Assembly: GCA_022702705.1 (NCBI GenBank)
Contig: CM040428.1
Coordinates: 97,342,305-97,406,304 of the forward strand
Direction of reading: 5' to 3'
Length of the DNA stretch: 64,000 nt
Source: Papilionanthe hookeriana x Papilionanthe teres
Lineage: Eukaryota > Streptophyta > Magnoliopsida > Asparagales > Orchidaceae
Positions 58,652 through 64,000 of this stretch are shown here, piece after piece (position 1 is the first letter of the stretch; the number at the start of each line of letters is the position of its first letter). The position numbers and the translations under genes are program-made. The notes under the pieces are model-generated. The model made no database searches, was not told the origin of the DNA, and was given only the letters and a program-made list of their open reading frames with translations.

Positions 58652-58972
58652 ATAGACAGTCTGTTAACATCCAAGGCTATGTTATGATATATATAAGAAC
58701 TTTTGACATGTGATATATCTGTAGTTGTCGAAGTGTGATATATCGGTAACTATTGGTATGTAAAATATCAGTAGTTTGTTGCAGCACACTATATGATATG
58801 TACACATATATGTACCGTTAGCTTTTCCTTGCAATAATATGTACTGGTGACCTTTTTATGGAAATAAAATGAAATGTTGGAAAAATGTTCCCAATTGTCT
58901 ATGATATGTTGACAGATCCTAAAAATAATAAAATAAATTTTAATGATGAAATAATAACTTGTGATAACTAAA
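58652..58972 (+). other. Remaining 3' part of element F
   Basis: Starts with the right target copy ATAGA. It then holds three degenerate units of about 25 bp starting TGTGATATATC at 58709, 58734 and 58759, followed by AT-rich sequence. No gene and no LTR of F are recognised. Element D's LTR starts at 58973. Confidence 0.5.
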
Positions 58973-59147
58973 TGATCACTGAAAATTTTATTAAGAAATT
59001 CATACCTATTTTTGATGAAATTGCACTTTAAAGAAAGATATTTTCTTTATTTTATTGCAGGAATTAAGAATTTAGGTGATAAAAGCAAAAATCATAAAAA
59101 GGAACGAATTTGGAGCAAAAATGAAGAAAATAATGAAATTTGTCTTG

Positions 59148-59330
59148 AGTCGCCGACGACGAGATCGAGCCCGCCGACGGCGAGGCTACGAGGAGACATT
59201 TACGAAGGAATTATAAGTGTCTCGCTGACAGCGAGCCCAAGCCCGCTGACAGTGAGCTAGCGCTGTTTGAAGATCTACTAGAAGCCTGGCCGACAGCGAG
59301 GTAGTTCGTCGCCGACGGCGAGCTAGTTCA
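59148..59330. promoter_or_regulatory. GC palindromic repeats in the U3 of LTR D
   Basis: Repeated CGCCGACGGCGAG, CGCTGACAGCGAG and similar units (near 59150, 59170, 59222, 59245, 59288 and 59311), each an inverted repeat around ACA or A. They lie 70-250 bases upstream of the TATA box, the same place as GGCGCC palindromes in A, B, C and E, but with different sequence. Confidence 0.6.
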
Positions 59331-59401
59331 AATGGCGCAGATACATTGAACCTGAACACTTTTTGAAGAGATGCTTACACACCTCTTGGTCCTTTGCTCA
59401 C

Positions 59402-59415
59402 CTCTATATATAGAG
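59402..59415 (+). promoter_or_regulatory. TATA box of LTR D
   Basis: CTCTATATATAGAG, downstream of the GC repeats; probable U3/R boundary. Confidence 0.6.
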
Positions 59416-60490
59416 GCCGAAATTCAGCAGTTTTTGGTGTTCTAGGTGTGCAGTTTTTGCGTGTTAATTGGTATTATTGGGTGTTAAGTGTTATAAGTGT
59501 GTTAATTTGAGTCTTTAGTGAGTATTTAGTGAGTTAGTGAGTTTTTAGTGAGTCTTGCTTGTCTTTGGAAGGAAGAGTCGAAGAGAGCTGCGATGAGTAC
59601 GCATGGGATAAATCGAGATAAGTATTTGTATTTATTGTTTTTAACTTAAAATGAAATCCATGCTTAGTTTAGTTCCCATGCATTACGAGTAGTTTATTAG
59701 TCTTTCTCCACTGTTATGAAATTAAGTGACTTGATGAACTAAAAATAGAAGTACTTTTATATATTAATAAATTGTGATAATTTTTACTTAAAACTTAATT
59801 TTCTTTCAAACTGGCCATTTGATTTGTTAAAATGTGTTGAATATCAACTATAGTAAAAATTATATCTGATATTCGGGGAATTCAAAAGCCTTGGAAGGAA
59901 GGTGCAAATAAATAGGGAAATAATATCACTGGGAGTAGAATTGAGCATTTTAGTGTGACAGACTAAAATATTCAATTCGGTCCTATTGTTAAAGAGATGA
60001 AGTGTAGATGTTAGCCCTCAGGCGAGGGGAACGTGGGAGCTCTGAAGTGGCAGTCGGTATCCTCCCAGCCTAGCCGCAGATTCAGTTATCAAACATAGGA
60101 TTAGTCAATATTCTCTACACCTGGACCAAAGGGTAAAGAATAGGAATGCTCCTATTTGTCACAATACCTTAAAACTATTTGTCACAAGACTTATTTAGTA
60201 ATTAGTTTAATTTCCTGCACTTTGAATATGTATTAATTTTCTACTTAGTTAAGTTACCTAATTGAAATACTTAGTTTACTTTATTGCGCTTAAATTTAGA
60301 ATTCCAAATTTTCGTATACTATTTTAAAATTATTATTATTATTTTAAAATTAGTTGTTATTTTATTTTCTCTTTCCCTGTGGGATCGATAATCAGGACTC
60401 CACTAGAGCCTCGTATTACTTGATACGATATGTATACTTGCGTAGCATCCACAACATAAACAATTACAATTCTATACATATAATATAGCG

Positions 60491-60514
60491 GGGTCAAGTT
60501 TTTGGCTTCGTTGC
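60491..60514 (+). other. First, degenerate PBS of element D
   Basis: GGTCAAGTTTTTGGCTTCGTTG resembles the standard leader and PBS but has changes that would weaken pairing with tRNA-Asp. A second copy with full tRNA match begins 57 bases further on. Confidence 0.65.
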
Positions 60515-60562
60515 AATTAAATTAAAAATATCATAATATAAAATTGTGGGTCAAGTTTTGGG

Positions 60563-60634
60563 CGCCGTTGCCGGGGATCGAACCCGGGTCACCCGCGTGA
60601 CAGGTGGGAATACTCACCACTATACTACAACGAC
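60563..60634 (-). tRNA. tRNA-Asp (GUC) sequence embedded at the PBS of element D
   Basis: The minus strand gives a complete 72-base tRNA: acceptor stem GTCGTTG pairing with CAACGGC, discriminator G, T-arm with GTTCGATCC (B box), and D-arm with TAGTATAGTGG (A box). The anticodon loop CTGTCAC gives anticodon GTC. The A30-C40 pair in the anticodon stem is mismatched. The next bases beyond the 3' end are CCC, one change from CCA, so the 3' end is fused to a PBS (GGGCGCCGTTGCC on the plus strand). A TTTT run lies about 20 bases downstream (minus, near 60540), enough for RNA polymerase III termination. It could be a tRNA gene or a copy of the primer tRNA. Whether it is expressed is unknown. Confidence 0.85.
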
Positions 60635-60639
60635 TAGCT

Positions 60640-60866
60640 CAATATAAAAAAGATAAACAATTTGCTAAATTCCTTGAAATATTAAAGAAATGAACAATCA
60701 ATATACCTTTTGTCGAAGCTTTAGATCAGATGCCAAATTATGTAAAATTTATGAAAGATATTCTAAATAAGAAAAGAAAATTCTCTGATAATGAAATAGT
60801 CGCACTTAGTGAAGAGTGTAGTGCTATTATTCGAAGAAGCTTTACGAAAAATTGAAAGATCCTGGT
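60640..60866 (+). pseudogene. gag: C-terminal remnant of gag, element D
   Basis: Within about five bases of the tRNA end, gag homology starts: KDKQFAKFLEILKK, a TGA, then TINIPFVEALDQMPNYVKF and ALSEECSAII. The same part of element B gag lies just before its protease. The leader and about the first 80 percent of gag are absent. Confidence 0.75.
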
Positions 60867-61406
60867 AGTTTCACTATACCTCGCACTATAGGAGAAAAAT
60901 TTTATGGAAAAGCTTTGTGTGAGTTAGGAGCAAGCATCAATCTAATGCCTCTATCGATTTTTAAGAGATTAGGATTAGGAAAAATTACACCTACTTCGGT
61001 AACCCTTGATTAGTCGATCGTTCGGTTACTATCCTAAGGGAGTTATTGAAGATGTGTTAGTAAAAGTGGATAAATTTATCTTCCCGGTAGATTTTATTGT
61101 TTTAGATATGGAGGAAGATAAAGAAATTCCTATCATTTTAGGAAGACCATTTTTAGCTATCTTGGAAAAGCTATGATTGATGTTCAGAAAGGAGAATTAA
61201 CTATGAGAGTAAATGACAAAAAAGTTACCTTTAATATTGCAAAATCAATGAAATATCCTGCGCTAGAAAAAGATGATGAATATTTTCGGATAGAAATACT
61301 TGAACATTTACAACAAGAACATTTTAAGGAATATTACGAAGATAAATTAGAAAAAGATAATTCTGAATTAATTAAAGATAATAATGAAGAACTAGATTAT
61401 ATTTAG
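60867..61406 (+). pseudogene. pol: Protease of element D
   Basis: The active-site block reads LCELGASINLMPLSIFKRLG, with Glu in place of the catalytic Asp kept in element B. Later blocks: FPVDFIVLDMEEDKEIPIIL, GRPF, then the open segment 61173-61406 (MIDVQKGELTMRVNDKKVTF). Several stops and frame changes (near 60855, 61010 and 61165) are present. Probably inactive. Confidence 0.8.
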
Positions 61407-62629
61407 GAAAGATTTGAATTTTTGGATAATACTGAAAACACTCACAAGAATATAGTTCCATCAATTATTAAACCTCCTGAACTTGAGCTAAAAATATTAC
61501 ACGATCATTTGAAATATGCTTATTTAGGTAATTCTTCAACTTTACCGAGTCATTATTTCATCCGCATTAAACGAATCTCAAGAACAAAAACTTTTAGAAA
61601 CTTTAAAAAAATATAAGAAAACTTTTGGTTAGACTTTAGCAAATATTAAAGGAATTAGTCCTTCAATCTGTATGCATAGAATTATATTAGATGATGAACA
61701 TAAACCTAAAGCAGATTCCCAAAGGAGATTAAACCCGATAATGAAAGAAATAGTTAAGAAAGAAATTTTAAAATGGTTAGATAATGGTATTATATATCCT
61801 ATTTCGACGAGTGCTTGCGTAAGCCAAATTCATTGTGTTCTAAGAAGGGAGGAGTGACCGTGATCGCCAATGAAAATTACGATCTTATTCTATAAGACAA
61901 GATTCTTGGTTGGCGTATATGTATTGATTATAGGAAATTAAATACGCCACCGGGAAAGATCACTTCCTTTACCATTTCTAGACCAGGATGTTAGATAGAT
62001 TAGCTGGGACATAAGTATTTTTGTTTTCTAGATGGATACACCGGTTATCATCGAATACAAATTGCTCCCGAGGATCAAGAGAAAACTACATTTACTAGTC
62101 CTTATGGAACTTTCGCTTTTCGAAGAATGCCTTTTGGATTATGTAATGCACCAAGTAACGTTCCGAGAGATGTATGATGTACTATATTTAGTAAGTTAAT
62201 TGACAATGGAATAGAAGTATTTATGGATGATTTCTCTGTATTTGGAACATCATTTGGCACATGCTTAACTCATCTTGAAAAAGTATTAGAAGTATGTGAG
62301 AAAACAAATTTAGTTCTAAATTGGGAGAAATGTCAATTTATGGTTGCGGGCGGCATTGTATTAGGGCATAAAATTTCGGAAAAAGGCTTGGAAGTGGACC
62401 ACCAAAAATTCAAGTTATAGCTAAATTACCACCTCCAACTACGGTAAAAGGGGTAAGAAGTTTTCTTGGACATGCTTTGGATTCTACGAAGCTATATAAA
62501 AGATTTTTCAAAAATTACTAAACCTCTATGCCAACTTCTCGAAAAGGATAAGAAATTTGAATTTACAATCAAATGCTCGAATGCTTTTTAACTCTTAAAA
62601 GAAAAATTAATTACAGCACCTATAATAGT
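61407..62629 (+). pseudogene. pol: Linker and reverse transcriptase of element D
   Basis: Linker: PPELELKILHDHLKYAYLG (61422-61616). RT: MKEIVKKEILKWLDNGIIYP (61672-61857), CIDYRKLN near 61925, FCFLDGYTGYHRIQIAPEDQ near 62020, RMPFGLCNAP near 62130, and the catalytic FMDDFSVFGTSF at 62220. The thumb block CQFMVAGGIVLGHKIS is in the open part to 62420. At least eight breaks. Confidence 0.82.
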
Positions 62630-63105
62630 TTCACCTAGCCTGGAGAAACCATTTGAGCTTATGTGTGATGCTAGTGATTATGCTTGTAGGAGCGGTTCTT
62701 AGGCAAAGATATGAAAAGATTTTTAAAGTTATATACTATGCTTAGTAAAACTCTAAATGATGCTGAAATAAATTATACGATTCTGAAAGAGAATTATTAG
62801 CAGTAGTATATGGTTTTAATAAATTTAGACCTTATTTGATTGGAACAAAATGTATTGTGCATACTGATCATTCTGCTATCAAATATTTAATGCAAAAGAA
62901 AGATTCCAAACAAAGATTAATTAGATGGATGCTATTAATGCAACAATTTGATTTTAAGATCGTTAATAAGAAAGGAACTGATAATCAAATTGCAGATCAT
63001 TTATCAAGATTAGAAAATCATGAATTATCTGATATTGAAAATGAAATTATATACAGTTTTCCTGATGAAAAACTATATAATATCAATGAGTGGAAAAAAC
63101 CATGA
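62630..63105 (+). pseudogene. pol: RNase H of element D
   Basis: First block ELMCDASDYA near 62655, glutamate block degraded near 62770-62800, and a well-kept segment 62836-63105: IVHTDHSAIKYL (Asp kept, unlike element B) and DNQIADHLSRLE (last Asp). A frame change near 62690 and a stop at 63103 are present. Confidence 0.8.
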
Positions 63106-64000
63106 TATGCTGATATAGTAAACTATATAGTTTGTAATATTTTACCACCTATGCTAACTTTGCAACAACAGAAAAAATTCATCCATGATACGAAAACCTA
63201 TTTTTGGGATGAACCATATTTATATAAGCAATGTAAAGATTTAATTATTAGAAGATGTGTACCTTATGAAGAAAGCGAACCACTTATTCAAAAATGTCAT
63301 GATTCCGATTTTGGAGGACATTTTGGGATCGATAAAGCGCTTATAAGATTCTACAATACGGATTTTACTTGGCCCACTCTATTTAGAGATGTATACAAAT
63401 ATATTAAAACTTGTGATAAATGTTAAAGAGTAGGAAATATATCTAGAAGAAACGAAATGCCTCTAAATTTTATATTAGAAGTTGAAATTTTTGATGTTTA
63501 GGGATTAGATTTTATGGGACCTTTTATTCCTTCGTTTGGAAACTCATATATATTAGTAGGCTGTTGATTATGTTTCCAAATGGATCGAGGCACAAGCTTT
63601 ACCTAGGTGTGATGCTTAAGAGTGTTTTAAAATTTCGATGAAAAATATTTTTACTAGATTTCGAATGCGAGAGTGATTATCACCGATGGAGGAACTCATT
63701 TTAGAAATAAATACATTCACAAACTAGTAGAAAAATACAATATTACTCATAAGATTTCCATCGCTTATCATCCACGAGCTAGCGATTAGTCGTAAGTATC
63801 TAATCGTGAGATTAAACATATTTTAGAAAAATCGTAAACCCAAATAGGTTAGATTAGTCTATTAGATTAGACAACTGCATTATGGGCTTATAGGATCGCT
63901 TATAAAACTCCGATTGGAATGACTCCTTACGAGCTTATATATGAAAAAATATGCCACTTACCGATTGAATTAGAACATAAAGCATATTGGGCGATTAAAG
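63106..64000 (+). pseudogene. pol: Integrase of element D (continues beyond the window)
   Basis: HHCC zinc region in 63151-63426 (KCHDSDFGGHFGIDKA, KTCDKC). Then core pieces: GLDFMGPFIPSFGNSY (first Asp, near 63507), VIITDGGTHFRN (second Asp, near 63677), SNREIKHILEKS (Glu region, near 63800), and ALWAYRIAYKTPIGMTPYEL near 63880. Many TAG and TAA stops interrupt. The end lies beyond 64000. Confidence 0.82.

Larger units (their letters stand above)
45258..58972 (+). mobile_element. Element F: Tat-lineage Ty3/gypsy retrotransposon with an AlkB domain, split by a giant solo LTR
   Basis: Protease (from its active site), RT, RNase H, a second (archaeal-type) RNase H and integrase are followed by an unknown ORF and an ALKBH9/10-like domain. 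It is interrupted at 51321-58651 by a giant solo LTR with the duplication ATAGA, and resumes at 58657. It is 5'-truncated inside the protease, so gag and 5' LTR are absent. No 3' LTR of its own is recognised before element D starts at 58973. The Tat assignment rests on the dual RNase H and the pol motifs. Confidence 0.8.
58973..60480 (+). repeat. 5' LTR of element D (about 1.5 kb)
   Basis: Probable start TGATCACTGAAAATTTT, followed by the LTR-start block GCACTTTAAAGAAAGATATTTTC. It contains GC repeats (59148-59330), TATA box, the block GTGTGACAGACTAAAA common to these LTRs, and the end block GATACGATATGTATACTTGCG. Both ends are approximate because no second copy is in the window. Confidence 0.7.
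58973..64000 (+). mobile_element. Element D: Athila-like retrotransposon with a tRNA-Asp at its PBS (runs off the window)
   Basis: Order: 5' LTR, doubled PBS, complete antisense tRNA-Asp, then the last part of gag, protease, RT, RNase H and integrase. The leader and most of gag are deleted between the tRNA and the gag C-terminus. Pol resembles element B by eye along its length but has many stops and frameshifts. The 3' part lies beyond 64000. The 5 bp before the LTR are CTAAA. Confidence 0.85.

Noticed and set aside
1..64000. CRISPR arrays, bacterial operons or organelle genes
   Set aside because: No spacer-repeat arrays, ribosome binding sites or organelle genes; the content is plant nuclear retrotransposons.

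Overview
This window looks like intergenic heterochromatin from a large, AT-rich flowering-plant genome. I found no host protein-coding gene. Nearly everything recognisable is retrotransposon sequence, mostly Ty3/gypsy of the Athila and Tat groups, nested and decayed. The plant assignment rests on Athila-type gag/pol, LTRs followed by a tRNA-Asp primer-binding site (TGGCGCCGTTGCC), the putative plant transposon ORF after pol, a Tat-type pol with a second archaeal-type RNase H, and a plant-style LINE with terminal RNase H. I cannot name the species.

Layout. 1-5313: old, unclassified sequence with a 26-bp minisatellite and a weak gag-like pseudogene. 5314-8845: element A (+), an Athila-like 5' LTR, PBS and gag. 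8846-11015: rearranged pieces of a giant LTR in opposite orientations. 11016-31752: element B (-), an Athila-like element with both LTRs, gag, pol and two ORF2 genes, split by a 7.2-kb giant solo LTR (15697-22925) with a perfect 5-bp target duplication. 31753-32170: an older LTR fragment. 32515-about 37007: element E (-), 3' LTR and ORF2. 37008-40675: a LINE (-). 40676-about 45257: element C (-), inserted into the LINE endonuclease and carrying the same LTR family as A. About 45258-58972: element F (+), a Tat-lineage pol followed by an unknown ORF and an AlkB-like (ALKBH9/10-type) dioxygenase domain; it is interrupted by a second giant solo LTR (51321-58651). 58973-64000: element D (+), an Athila-like element whose primer-binding site has become a complete tRNA-Asp gene copy; it runs off the window.

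No element is intact: stops, frameshifts and lost catalytic residues are common. The most interesting signals are (1) an RNA-demethylase-type AlkB domain carried downstream of pol in a Tat retrotransposon, behind a good splice acceptor; (2) a full-length antisense tRNA-Asp(GUC) at the PBS of element D; (3) repeated PBS duplication at LTR ends in several elements; (4) 7.2-7.3-kb solo LTRs; (5) heat-shock-element-like and GC-palindromic sites upstream of TATA boxes in the LTRs and again upstream of ORF2, suggesting ORF2 has its own promoter; and (6) a conserved polypurine module between ORF2 and the 3' LTR in three diverged elements.

All similarity statements come from reading the sequence by eye. 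No search or alignment was run, and boundaries given as approximate may be off by tens of bases.
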